From Acidimicrobiaceae bacterium (lineage in GTDB: Bacteria > Actinomycetota > Acidimicrobiia > Acidimicrobiales > Aldehydirespiratoraceae), in the NCBI GenBank assembly GCA_009837445.1, contig VXTM01000010.1, forward strand, positions 46,045 to 110,044: a stretch of DNA of 64,000 nt, read 5' to 3'. Positions 8,693 through 15,846 of the stretch are shown piece after piece. Position 1 is the stretch's first letter. Each line of letters starts with the position of its first letter. A program made the position numbers and the translations under genes. The notes beneath the pieces are model-generated. The model was not told the origin of the DNA. It saw only the letters and a list, made by a program, of their open reading frames with translations, and did not search any database.

Positions 8693-9793
8693 TCAGGCGA
8701 ATCCGAAGATGGGCGGGAAGACGACGACCACCACGGCGGCCCACACCGCGTACACGGGTGCGTAGGCCGTCTGCCACCGCTCCAGGGATGCGAAGGGCAG
8801 GCGTCCCCGCCAGAAGCGGACGTAGAGCCACGCCGACACGCTCAGGTTGGCGAGCAGGACCACGTTCTCTCCGAGGGCGGCGATGCGGTTGGGGGTGAGG
8901 CCGAAGTCCGACACCCGTCCCGCCATTGCTGCCAGCATCACGACGTCGGCGACCAGGGCGCTGGCAACCAGCACCAGTTGCACCCCGTCGAACGGCCCGA
9001 AGGGAGCCTGGGGGTCGCGGGCCGATATGGCGTAGAGCAGCAGGCCGAGCACCAGCGCCAGCACCAGGTCGAAGATGATGAGAACGTCGCGGTCGAAGTC
9101 GATGCCTCGCCTGGTCCACACCATGGCCGCCAGGAACGCCACCAGCATGGCGGCGACCATCGGCGTGAACAGCCGTGTCAGCACCGGCGCCATGTTCTCG
9201 ATGACGCTCTGCTTGGCCTCGACCAGCCACGAGGCCACCACCACCGCTCCGAGCGCGCCGCAGGCCAGCACCCACGACGAGACGAACTCCCCAGCGTCGA
9301 TGTCTATGGCGGCGAACGCGGCCTGCGTCAGCGCGGCGAGCACCCCGCCGCCGAGCGCGATCAGCACGTAGTAGACGAACCACTCGCCGGTGAAGCGCAC
9401 GTAGTCCATGCGCCGCCGGCTTGAGCGCCAGTCGCCTCCGGCGTAGGCGACGCCGACCAGCAGCCACAGGGCGATCGGCAGGTGCAGAGCGGCGAGGACC
9501 TCGGTGTCGGAGCTGTCCTCGAACGGGTAGGCGTTGATGAAGACTGCGGCCGCGATGAACGCCGGCGCCAGCAGGCGCAGGGCCCGGGCTACCGGCAACC
9601 CCCTGTTCCACACGAAGTAGCCCGCCATCGGCACCAGCGCGAACAGGCTGAGGTTGCGGGCGTAGAACTCGCCGTCGTCGATGAGGCTCGCTCCGAAGAT
9701 CTCGGGCACCTTGATGGCGGCGGCCGCCATGAATGCGAACCCGATCATCACCAGGAAGTCGCGCCCGGTCGACTCGGCGCCGGGCTCCGGCAC
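8693..9793 (-). CDS. polytopic membrane protein with upstream permease-prefix-like segment
   Basis: At least eight hydrophobic segments can be seen, for example FLVMIGFAFMAAAAIKV, LSLFALVPMAGYFVW and PMVAAMLVAFLAAMVW, spaced along 366 residues; it resembles DUF4153-type membrane proteins but I do not assign it firmly. The frame starts at GTG 9793, the only ATG/GTG/TTG near the beginning. However, the same frame continues upstream without stop to 10045 and encodes a sequence that looks like the soluble permease prefix domain 1 (see the separate entry), so the true protein is probably about 450 residues. Function unknown; prefix domains of this kind occur on many integral membrane proteins of actinobacteria. 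No partner gene is adjacent on the same strand. Confidence 0.75.
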   Translation of the reverse strand: MPEPGAESTGRDFLVMIGFAFMAAAAIKVPEIFGASLIDDGEFYARNLSLFALVPMAGYFVWNRGLPVARALRLLAPAFIAAAVFINAYPFEDSSDTEVLAALHLPIALWLLVGVAYAGGDWRSSRRRMDYVRFTGEWFVYYVLIALGGGVLAALTQAAFAAIDIDAGEFVSSWVLACGALGAVVVASWLVEAKQSVIENMAPVLTRLFTPMVAAMLVAFLAAMVWTRRGIDFDRDVLIIFDLVLALVLGLLLYAISARDPQAPFGPFDGVQLVLVASALVADVVMLAAMAGRVSDFGLTPNRIAALGENVVLLANLSVSAWLYVRFWRGRLPFASLERWQTAYAPVYAVWAAVVVVVFPPIFGFA

Positions 9794-10045
9794 GAGCTTC
9801 TTCCAGAGCCGGTCGGAGTGCTCCTGGGCGAACTCGCCCGACAGGGCGTCGACGCTCCCCAGCCGCTTGACGGCGATGAGGAAGGCTTCGTCCGGCGTCA
9901 GGCCCGCCTCTCCCAGGTCAGCAATCTGGTCTCGCAGATGGCCCTCGAGCTCCTCGGTGTCTGCGGTGTGGACGGCATGCTGCTGCTCGAGGCTGCCTCG
10001 CCACCGAGCAATCAGGACTTCGAGCTGGTCGTCGATGTCGGCAAG
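9794..10045 (-). other. coding-like N-terminal extension (permease prefix domain 1) lacking a canonical start
   Basis: In frame with the membrane protein, the 84 codons between the TAG at 10046-10048 and GTG 9793 translate to DIDDQLEVLIARWRGSLEQ, then EELEGHLRDQIADLGEAG, LTPDEAFLIAVKRLGS and FAQEHSDRLWKKL. That amphipathic pattern, with ExxGHLRDQ and the conserved RLG, is the permease prefix domain 1 pattern. No ATG, GTG or TTG codon lies in this frame; only CTG, CTT or ATC codons are near the TAG. Either translation starts at a rare codon, or there is a mutation or sequencing error, or the true start was lost and the protein now starts at 9793. Confidence 0.55.
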
Positions 10046-10117
10046 CTAGCGCTCGGCGCGGTGGCTCTGGTCGAGGCCGGTTGCCGGCCGTGGGGCAGTC
10101 CAGGCTTGAATGGGGCC

Positions 10118-10558
10118 ATGGACGAGTTCATGCAGGCGGCCATCGACGAGGCCCGCAAGGGCCGGGGCGAGGGCGGCATCCCCATCGGGGCGGTGTTGGT
10201 GCACGACGGCGAGATCATCGGCCGGGGCCACAACCGGAGGGTGCAGATGGGCTCGGCCATCCGCCATGGCGAGACCGACGCTCTGGAGAACGCCGGGCGG
10301 CTCCCGGCTGGCGTCTACCGCGACTCGGTGATGTACACCACGCTCTCGCCGTGCTCGATGTGCACCGGGGCGATCCTGCTGTACGGCATCGGCGAGGTGG
10401 TCGTAGGCGAGAACCGGACCTTCATGGGGGAGGAGGCGCTGCTGGCCGAGCGGGGCGTGTCGGTGACCGTGCTCGACGACGAGACGTGCGTGACCATGAT
10501 GCGGGACTTCATCGCGGCCGAGCCCGACCTCTGGAACGAGGACATCGGCGAGGACTAG
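10118..10558 (+). CDS. zinc-dependent cytosine deaminase, fungal Fcy1 type
   Basis: 146-residue enzyme of the CDA/tRNA-deaminase fold that most closely recalls yeast cytosine deaminase (cytosine to uracil plus ammonia), not the bacterial amidohydrolase CodA. The similarity I recognise is strong along the whole length: GGIPIGAVLV, GRGHNRRVQMGSA, then the zinc/proton-shuttle motif HGETDALENAGRL, YTTLSPCSMCTGAI with the two zinc cysteines, VVGENRTF and the C-terminal DLWNEDIGE. All catalytic residues (His and Glu of HGE, Cys-x2-Cys) are present. It is divergently placed to the membrane protein and head-to-head stop with a serine hydrolase seven bases downstream. Likely role: pyrimidine salvage or use of a cytosine-like ring; the catabolic cluster further right also contains amidohydrolases. 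Confidence 0.9.
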   Translation: MDEFMQAAIDEARKGRGEGGIPIGAVLVHDGEIIGRGHNRRVQMGSAIRHGETDALENAGRLPAGVYRDSVMYTTLSPCSMCTGAILLYGIGEVVVGENRTFMGEEALLAERGVSVTVLDDETCVTMMRDFIAAEPDLWNEDIGED

Positions 10559-10565
10559 GCGGGCT

Positions 10566-11699
10566 CTAGAGGCAGGCTTGGACGGCTTCGGCTATGCGGC
10601 GTCGCCGGATGTCGCCCATGAGGTCGGAGTCCATGCGGTTCATCACGTAGGCGATGCTCATGCCGCGGTCGAAGTCGATCGCGGCGAACGATCCGCCCCA
10701 GCCGCTCCAGAACATCTGGCCGGGCCCGACCCTGATCGTGCCGAGCTGGAAACCGAAGCCGAGGCCGTGGCGCATACGCACCATCAGCACCTTGTCGATG
10801 CTGTCGGTGTGCTCCTCCAAGGCCTGCCGCACGCTGGCCTCCGACATCAGCCGGACCCCGTCCACGGCGCCCCCGCAGGCCAGCGCGGCGTGGACGCGGG
10901 CAACGGATCGGGCATTGCCGAAGCCGCCCGCGGCGGGAATCTCGGCCGCCCGCCATTCTCGGGTGGCTGGCTCGGTGGCCGTCATCGGGCAGCTTGCCAG
11001 TGCCTTGACCGCGATGGAGTCGGCAGATACCTCGACGCCGTTGATCGTCAGCTTGTCGCCGCTGAACACCGGCGGCTGCAGGGCCGCCACCCGGTGGTCC
11101 TCGGAGGCGGGCAGGCTGATCCAGAAGTCGGCGCCGAGCGGCTCGGCCACCTCGGCGCGGAACCAGTCGGCCATGCGGCGCCCGGTGATGCGGTAGAGGA
11201 TCTCGCTCTGGAGTTGGCCCTGGCTGACGGCGTGGTATCCCGAGGCGGTGCCCGGCTCCCACCACGGGGCCTGGGCCGCGAGGTTGGCGGCCACGCCGTC
11301 GAGGTCGTAGAGCTGCTCCATGGTGATGGGTGGGTCGAAGCCGGGCAGGCCGGCGGTGTGGGCCATCACGTGCCGGACCAGCACGCCGTCCTTGCCGTTC
11401 TGGGCGAACTCGGGCCAGTACTGAGCCACCGGGGCGTCGAAGTCGAGCTCGCCCCGGTCGGCCAGCATCAGCATGCAGGTGGCGGCCATGGTCTTGGTGG
11501 TGGAGTAGACGTTGACGATGGTGTCGCGCTGCCAGGGCGTGCCGTCCGTGTCGGCGTTTCCGGCCCAGATGTCCACCACGAACTCGCCGTCGACGGTCAC
11601 CGCCGCGGCCGCGCCGATCTCCAGCCCCTCAGCGAAGTTGGCCTCGAAGGCGTCCCGCACAGCCTCGAACCCAGGCTTGCAGATCCCCTGAGTCTCCAT
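10566..11699 (-). CDS. serine hydrolase, beta-lactamase/esterase (EstB-like) family
   Basis: Penicillin-binding-protein-like hydrolase of 377 residues. The nucleophile motif SxxK is STTK in NVYSTTKTMAA near residue 70-75, the second motif is around SGYHAVSQGQ (Tyr general base) and HTAGLPGFD precedes it. No signal peptide, so it is probably cytoplasmic, like EstB-type esterases or LACTB-type proteins. I chose the ATG at 11699 (METQGICKPGF) since the open frame extending further upstream carries unrelated low-quality sequence and would run through the divergent promoter. The substrate cannot be inferred. It converges with the cytosine deaminase gene and diverges from the SnoaL-like gene. Confidence 0.88.
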   Translation of the reverse strand: METQGICKPGFEAVRDAFEANFAEGLEIGAAAAVTVDGEFVVDIWAGNADTDGTPWQRDTIVNVYSTTKTMAATCMLMLADRGELDFDAPVAQYWPEFAQNGKDGVLVRHVMAHTAGLPGFDPPITMEQLYDLDGVAANLAAQAPWWEPGTASGYHAVSQGQLQSEILYRITGRRMADWFRAEVAEPLGADFWISLPASEDHRVAALQPPVFSGDKLTINGVEVSADSIAVKALASCPMTATEPATREWRAAEIPAAGGFGNARSVARVHAALACGGAVDGVRLMSEASVRQALEEHTDSIDKVLMVRMRHGLGFGFQLGTIRVGPGQMFWSGWGGSFAAIDFDRGMSIAYVMNRMDSDLMGDIRRRRIAEAVQACL

Positions 11700-11804
11700 G
11701 CCCGGAGACTTTATCGATGACGTGCCGGAGGTCAGGGCAGTGGCCCGCAGCCCTATGATCCCGCAGGGAGTGTGACACCCGAAGGCGAGCATGAGGGAGT
11801 GGCG

Positions 11805-12326
11805 ATGGGTTATCCCCGCCAAGAGATGGAGGAGATGTGGAGGCGGTGGACGGCGGCCAATGAGGCCGCCGAAGCTGCCAATGACTGGACCGGGCTCGGC
11901 GACTTCTACACGGAGGACGCCCACTACGCCTGGACGGTGGGCCATCACGGGGAGTTCGCCGCCCGCGGCCGCCAGGACATCATCGACCACGTCCTGGTGT
12001 TCGAGATGATCGGATTCGAGGGCTGGACCTACCCGTACGAGAAGGTGGTGATCGATGACTCCAGGGGCGAGGTCGTCGGCTACTGGAGCCAGGTCACGCC
12101 GTTCACCGATGAGGCCGGCAGGCGGATTCAGACCAACGGCCTGGGGTGCTCGTGGTTCCGGTACGCCGGCGACTTCAAGTGGTCCGAGCAGATGGACCTG
12201 TTCGATGTCGACGACGTGCAGGGAGTCCTGAAGAAGCTCAACCGCCTCGGTCTGTTGAGCGACGCGTTCAAGGCCCGCCAGCAGCGTTACATCGACGGCA
12301 CCGCGCCCGGCTCGCGCTTCGTGTAG
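11805..12326 (+). CDS. SnoaL-like / NTF2-fold protein
   Basis: 173-residue single-domain protein of the NTF2-like alpha+beta-barrel superfamily, seen from RWTAANEAAEAANDWTGLGDFYTEDAHYAW and the later EVVGYWSQVTPFTDEAGRRI strand pair. Members include polyketide cyclases, small dehydratases/isomerases and ring-oxygenase-like proteins, so the activity cannot be named. The ATG is chosen over upstream in-frame codons because a GGGAG ribosome binding site precedes it by six bases. It is followed after 17 bases by an SDR gene on the same strand, and the pair probably forms one operon acting on a common lipid- or steroid-like substrate, as similar pairs often do. Confidence 0.85.
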   Translation: MGYPRQEMEEMWRRWTAANEAAEAANDWTGLGDFYTEDAHYAWTVGHHGEFAARGRQDIIDHVLVFEMIGFEGWTYPYEKVVIDDSRGEVVGYWSQVTPFTDEAGRRIQTNGLGCSWFRYAGDFKWSEQMDLFDVDDVQGVLKKLNRLGLLSDAFKARQQRYIDGTAPGSRFV

Positions 12327-12343
12327 GCATCGAGGAGGGGTAA

Positions 12344-13093
12344 GTGGACTCTCTGAGGGACGCGGCGGTGGTGGTGACCGGGGCCAGCTCGGGCATCGGC
12401 TTGGCGGTGGCCGAGCGCTTCGTGGCTGCTGGCGCTCGGGTGCTGACCGGCAGCCGGAGCGAACCGCCGGACGGGCTGGGCCGCTGGGTCCGCACCGACG
12501 TCGCCGACCCGGCCCAGGCCGACGCCCTGCTCGCCGCCGCGGTCGATGCCTTCGGCCGGATCGACGTCGTGGTCAACAACGCCGGCGTGAGCGTGGAGAA
12601 GACGGTGGCCGACACCACCGACGACGACTACGAGCATGTGATGGGCGTGAACGTGAAGGGCGTGTTCAACGTATGCCGGGCCGCAGTGCGCCAGATGACG
12701 GCCCAGCCCGACGGCGGCGCGATCATCAACGTCGGCTCGATCTCGGGCCACGTGTCCGACCACGCCATGGCGGTCTACAACGCGTCCAAGGCGGCGGTGC
12801 ACGGCCTGACACGCTCGATCGCCATCGACCACGGTGCCGACGGCATCCGCTGCAACGCGGTGGCGCCGGGCTGGATCGCCACCCCCATGGCCGACAGCAC
12901 CTTCGAGTTGGCCGCTGATCCAGGGGCGGCCCGGGAGGCGGCGGTGCAGCGCCACCCGGTGGGCCGCCTGGGCCGTCCGGAGGATGTGGCCGGTCTCGTG
13001 CTGTGGCTGGCTAGCGACGAGGCCGCCTTCGTGTCCGGCAGCGTCTTCACCATCGACGGCGCCCTAACCGCCCAAACCCCGATACCGCTCTAG
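12344..13093 (+). CDS. SDR family oxidoreductase
   Basis: Classical short-chain dehydrogenase/reductase, 249 residues, NAD(P)-dependent. The cofactor loop is TGASSGIG near residue 13, the NNAG motif is VVNNAGVS, the catalytic Ser is in NVGSISG, and Tyr/Lys in YNASKAAV. C-terminal GRLGRPEDVAGLVLWLASDEA and TIDGALT fit the FabG-like group. GTG start with a GAGGAGGGG ribosome binding site. It follows a SnoaL-like gene in the same operon. Substrate is unknown; 3-oxoacyl, sugar or steroid alcohols are all possible for this family. Confidence 0.92.
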   Translation: MDSLRDAAVVVTGASSGIGLAVAERFVAAGARVLTGSRSEPPDGLGRWVRTDVADPAQADALLAAAVDAFGRIDVVVNNAGVSVEKTVADTTDDDYEHVMGVNVKGVFNVCRAAVRQMTAQPDGGAIINVGSISGHVSDHAMAVYNASKAAVHGLTRSIAIDHGADGIRCNAVAPGWIATPMADSTFELAADPGAAREAAVQRHPVGRLGRPEDVAGLVLWLASDEAAFVSGSVFTIDGALTAQTPIPL

Positions 13094-13112
13094 GCTCGGC
13101 CCCGTCGGGACC

Positions 13113-14315
13113 TTAGTCCTTCTCCAGGTTCTGAAGGATGTGGACCTTGCCATCGTACTCGAGTGGTTGAACGCCAATGTTTCTGCCCTTCCACACACCA
13201 ACGCTCGCATCGAGCACCCTGTAGATGTTTAGAGCTACATGACGAACATGCTCAAAGCCCGAGAGCCAGTGATGCTCATTCGCCAGTGCTTGTATGTCCT
13301 GAGAATTCTCTCGCACATGGTTTAGCCACTTGTCTACGAGTTCTGGGCCCAATAGCGAGTCTGACTTGCTGCTGTTCACGCGGCGAGTCGTCACGACGAA
13401 GTTCTCAATATGCGAGAGCCTCGTCCGCGACCACGGTATTACATGATCTAGAGAACCTGAACTGACGCTGATTGGCTCGTCAGAAAGGACACACTTGCCA
13501 CCTTGCAGCTCTATCAGTCCCCTTCGCATCTTGATTGAAGGCATACTTCTTTCTCGACCGAACAGATGTGAGTGGATGTCGAATTCGATGGCGCTGAGAC
13601 TGTTGATTCTTGCGACTAGTTCCGAGAACTTGAGTTCGATTAGCGAACGCAGCACTCCAGAGAATCTCGTCAGCTGTTCGGCGGCATCTGGAAACAATTC
13701 GATGCTGGACCCATGCTTGCTGTACAGAAACTCAACATGATGTCTATCAAGTTCTTGGAGCCGCGGCACGGGGTTCTTCCAGAGTGCATCGCCGATGAGT
13801 TTGACGGCCTGCCCTTTGCGTCGTCGCCAGACATCGCCTAATTCACCGCAGTTGCTCAATCTAAGGTCTATGACTTCGAGCGGCTGATCATGGAGTTTCT
13901 CGTCTTCGATCTGTCTGCCGATTTCTTGGAGCACTTCCCGGAGGCTGTGTATCTGTAGCATCGCGATGGTATCGGTAGTGGATTTCCCATCTCTATGCTT
14001 CTTGTTGACGTATGACTGACGGAGCGGTTCATCGCCATATGGTCGTCCGTGTTCCCAGTGAATGTTCAAGTAATGTGCAGCAAGGACGCTCTTTGAGATC
14101 CGTAGATCGTCTCTCGATAGAGTAGGCACGAGATCAAGTAGTACAAGAAGCAGACCCAGCTTATTGGTGCCAGTCTTTGGCGCGCGCCGCAGCACCTCAA
14201 GGACGCCTTGAATGGGATCGAGAGCTGATTGATCCAAAGGGCGGCCTGTGTTCACGTAGGCCACTCTAGCTCGGTGGGGTAAACAGACCCTGAGCACTAC
14301 TTGCGGCTTGCCCAC
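13113..14315 (-). CDS. HNH endonuclease domain protein, low-GC insert
   Basis: 400 residues. The C-terminal third has an HNH nuclease core: GGKCVLSDEPI near residue 268-278, then SLDHVIPWSR with the DH pair and IENFVVTTRRVNSSKSD, giving the H-N-H order. Only the first of the usual CxxC cysteines is visible. The N-terminal helical domain (KTGTNKLGLLLVLLDLVP and LAAHYLNIHWEHG) recurs in a family of stand-alone HNH proteins, whose biological role is unclear; defence or restriction is plausible. Base composition is much lower in GC than all neighbours and codon use includes many AT-ending codons, a sign of recent transfer. GTG at 14315 is the longest start; GTG at 14264 (VAYVNTGRP) is an alternative. 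Convergent with the SDR gene. Confidence 0.75.
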   Translation of the reverse strand: MGKPQVVLRVCLPHRARVAYVNTGRPLDQSALDPIQGVLEVLRRAPKTGTNKLGLLLVLLDLVPTLSRDDLRISKSVLAAHYLNIHWEHGRPYGDEPLRQSYVNKKHRDGKSTTDTIAMLQIHSLREVLQEIGRQIEDEKLHDQPLEVIDLRLSNCGELGDVWRRRKGQAVKLIGDALWKNPVPRLQELDRHHVEFLYSKHGSSIELFPDAAEQLTRFSGVLRSLIELKFSELVARINSLSAIEFDIHSHLFGRERSMPSIKMRRGLIELQGGKCVLSDEPISVSSGSLDHVIPWSRTRLSHIENFVVTTRRVNSSKSDSLLGPELVDKWLNHVRENSQDIQALANEHHWLSGFEHVRHVALNIYRVLDASVGVWKGRNIGVQPLEYDGKVHILQNLEKD

Positions 14316-14533
14316 GGATGAGTCGACTGTGGAACCCCTGGCGTGGGCGCTTCAACCCCTGCTCACCACCGGCGGCGACCAGGCCGCGCAAGGCTCCCAG
14401 CCGCCCCTTGGCGATGGTCCATCGATTAGCGGGGAGCCTCAACGGGTGCTCCCGATGCACTGGCGACCACGCTGCGATGGTCCTCAGTGATCCAGCCGAT
14501 GCCGGTATCGACACCATACATTACTCTTCTATA

Positions 14534-14561
14534 TTGACACAACTTGAGATATTAAGACAAT
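14534..14561 (+). promoter_or_regulatory. predicted sigma-70-type promoter for the coiled-coil protein
   Basis: A perfect TTGACA (14534-14539) is followed, 16 bases later, by GACAAT (14556-14561). It sits in the only AT-rich stretch of the 356-base gap between the HNH gene and the coiled-coil gene. Nothing else recognisable lies in that gap: the rest (14316-14520) shows no convincing gene. Confidence 0.45.
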
Positions 14562-14577
14562 GAGTTAGACTCAAGTT
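14541..14577. promoter_or_regulatory. inverted repeat over the promoter, candidate operator
   Basis: AACTTGAG at 14541-14548 is the exact reverse complement of CTCAAGTT at 14570-14577. A second smaller palindrome, GAGT-TAG-ACTC, lies at 14562-14572 directly after the -10 element. Their overlap with the promoter spacer and start region is what a repressor site would look like. Confidence 0.4.
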
Positions 14578-14671
14578 CGCTGCCCTTTAGGGCTGTTCAG
14601 TCCTACCGGCGGCCTCGGAGCAGCCCTCGCGGCGCCCCAGCCGATCACACTTGAACGGAGGGAGGGCCACG

Positions 14672-15091
14672 ATGGCCGCAACCCAAGCACAGCGCGCCGC
14701 GCTGTACACAGGCCTGGTGGAGTCGATGGACGAAGAAGCCGCAGACACCCTCATGGACCAGCTCCCGCCCAGCGGCTGGGACCAGCTGGCCACAAAGGAG
14801 GACCTCGCCGGAGTAGAGCTGCGCTTGCAGGCTGTCTTGGCCGCGGCGGTCGCCGAGATGAACACCAAGTTCGCCGAGACCAACGGCAAGCTGGTGGAGA
14901 CCAACGCCAGGATCACCGAGAGCAACGCCGAATTGCGGGTCGCCATGAACGAGGGCTTTGCTGAGGCTGCCAAGGGGCGGGCCGAGATCGTCAAGAGCCA
15001 GGCCAGGCAGCTCTACGTCATCGTCGCCACTATCGCCGCGGCCACCATCTCGATCTGGATAGCCCTCTTCACCGGAGCCTCCGGCGCGTAG
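14672..15091 (+). CDS. small coiled-coil protein with C-terminal membrane anchor
   Basis: 139 residues. The middle is a long heptad-rich helix (LATKEDLAGVELRLQAVLA, then MNTKFAETNGKLVETNARI and ESNAELRVAMNEGF) and the C-terminus has a single membrane segment (LYVIVATIAAATISIWIALF). The layout resembles DUF1640/CCDC90-like and similar small actinobacterial coiled-coil proteins of unknown function. The ATG is chosen because GGAGGGAGG lies five bases before it. Located beside a VapBC pair and an HNH endonuclease in a small accessory island; a structural or stress role is only a guess. Confidence 0.7.
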   Translation: MAATQAQRAALYTGLVESMDEEAADTLMDQLPPSGWDQLATKEDLAGVELRLQAVLAAAVAEMNTKFAETNGKLVETNARITESNAELRVAMNEGFAEAAKGRAEIVKSQARQLYVIVATIAAATISIWIALFTGASGA

Positions 15092-15103
15092 CCGGCCAAC
15101 CTG

Positions 15104-15496
15104 CTAGGGCTCGATGCGGGTGACGGTGGAGACCCGGTCGATTGTGCGGTCGAAGGATGCGATGTCGTCTACGCCGGCCGTCTCGGCCAGCGCGACCAGG
15201 TAGGCGTCGCTGAAATCGATCCGGTGCACCTCGTAGACCTCGACGGCTCTCAGCAGCAGCCCGGGGTCCGCGGTCCGGATGCTCCCGAACGTGACTATCG
15301 ATCGAGCCGACTCGGCAACCTGGCTTCTCGGGACCTCATAGAAAGACTCCAACACGTAGACGACTTCGGCCAGGATCAAGTCCGGCAGGATCAGTGCCTC
15401 GGCCGTCGAGAGGTACGCAGTGGCCCGAGCGGCAAGGTCGGGCGGGTCGCCCGTCAGATGACGGACCAGAACATTGGTGTCCAGCAGGGCTGTCAT
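15104..15496 (-). CDS. vapC: VapC-type PIN-domain toxin
   Basis: PIN-domain ribonuclease, 130 residues from the ATG. The metal-binding acidic residues are visible: Asp in [11 protein letters not shown] near residue 6, Glu in [12 protein letters not shown] near residue 43, Asp in [12 protein letters not shown] and Asp in FDRTIDRV. Such toxins cleave tRNA or rRNA and are neutralised by a cognate antitoxin. The ATG overlaps the antitoxin stop as ATGA, so the toxin is translated only after the antitoxin, the normal arrangement. An in-frame upstream start would lie inside vapB and is not preferred. Confidence 0.9.
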   Translation of the reverse strand: MTALLDTNVLVRHLTGDPPDLAARATAYLSTAEALILPDLILAEVVYVLESFYEVPRSQVAESARSIVTFGSIRTADPGLLLRAVEVYEVHRIDFSDAYLVALAETAGVDDIASFDRTIDRVSTVTRIEP

Positions 15497-15741
15497 CGAG
15501 CCCGCTGCGCCCACCGGTCCCGGGCCGTCGAGCGCACCTCGTCCCAGTCCGCTCCTCGCTTGGTCGCCGGCACTTCCACCGTTCCGGCCAACTCCAGCAG
15601 GTCGGGGGTCCGGGCCATGATCGCCCGATTCTGCTCCACCCTGAACACCACCTTGTCCCCAGTCTCCAGAGCCAGCGCATCGCGCACCGACTTGGGAATC
15701 GTCACTTGGCCCTTCGAAGTGACCCGCGCCGCAACGTCCAC
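15493..15741 (-). CDS. vapB: SpoVT/AbrB-type antitoxin
   Basis: 82-residue antitoxin. The N-terminal swapped-hairpin DNA-binding domain is [18 protein letters not shown], followed by [14 protein letters not shown]; the C-terminal third is probably the flexible toxin-binding tail. Starts at GTG with an AAGGAG ribosome binding site 6 bases upstream. Antitoxins of this class repress their own operon; an inverted repeat overlaps the ribosome binding site and promoter region directly upstream. Confidence 0.9.
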   Translation of the reverse strand: MDVAARVTSKGQVTIPKSVRDALALETGDKVVFRVEQNRAIMARTPDLLELAGTVEVPATKRGADWDEVRSTARDRWAQRAR

Positions 15742-15749
15742 GATTTTCT

Positions 15750-15773
15750 CCTTACATTACCTCTGTAGTAAGG
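15750..15773. promoter_or_regulatory. candidate VapB autoregulatory operator
   Basis: CCTTAC (15750-15755) and GTAAGG (15768-15773) form a perfect inverted repeat with a 12-base spacer, with a second TTAC/GTAA pairing at 15757-15760 and 15768-15771. It lies 9 bases upstream of the vapB GTG start and touches its ribosome binding site, where an AbrB-type antitoxin dimer would bind. Confidence 0.5.
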
Positions 15774-15846
15774 ATACCAGTCGGCGGCGTACGAGAGCGA
15801 CGGGCGACATTGCTCTCGCGCTCGCCGTTTGAGCACAATTGTCCTG

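Noticed and set aside
7548..9611. Long minus-strand frame covering the end of the vWA gene and the membrane gene
   Set aside because: Runs opposite the vWA domain and in a different frame of the membrane protein; no recognisable motif.
14318..14563. Small plus-strand frame (81 codons) in the gap left of the coiled-coil gene, and a minus counterpart at 14266-14517
   Set aside because: No motif, no ribosome binding site, and composition like random GC-rich sequence; possible remnant of a transferred gene but not supportable.
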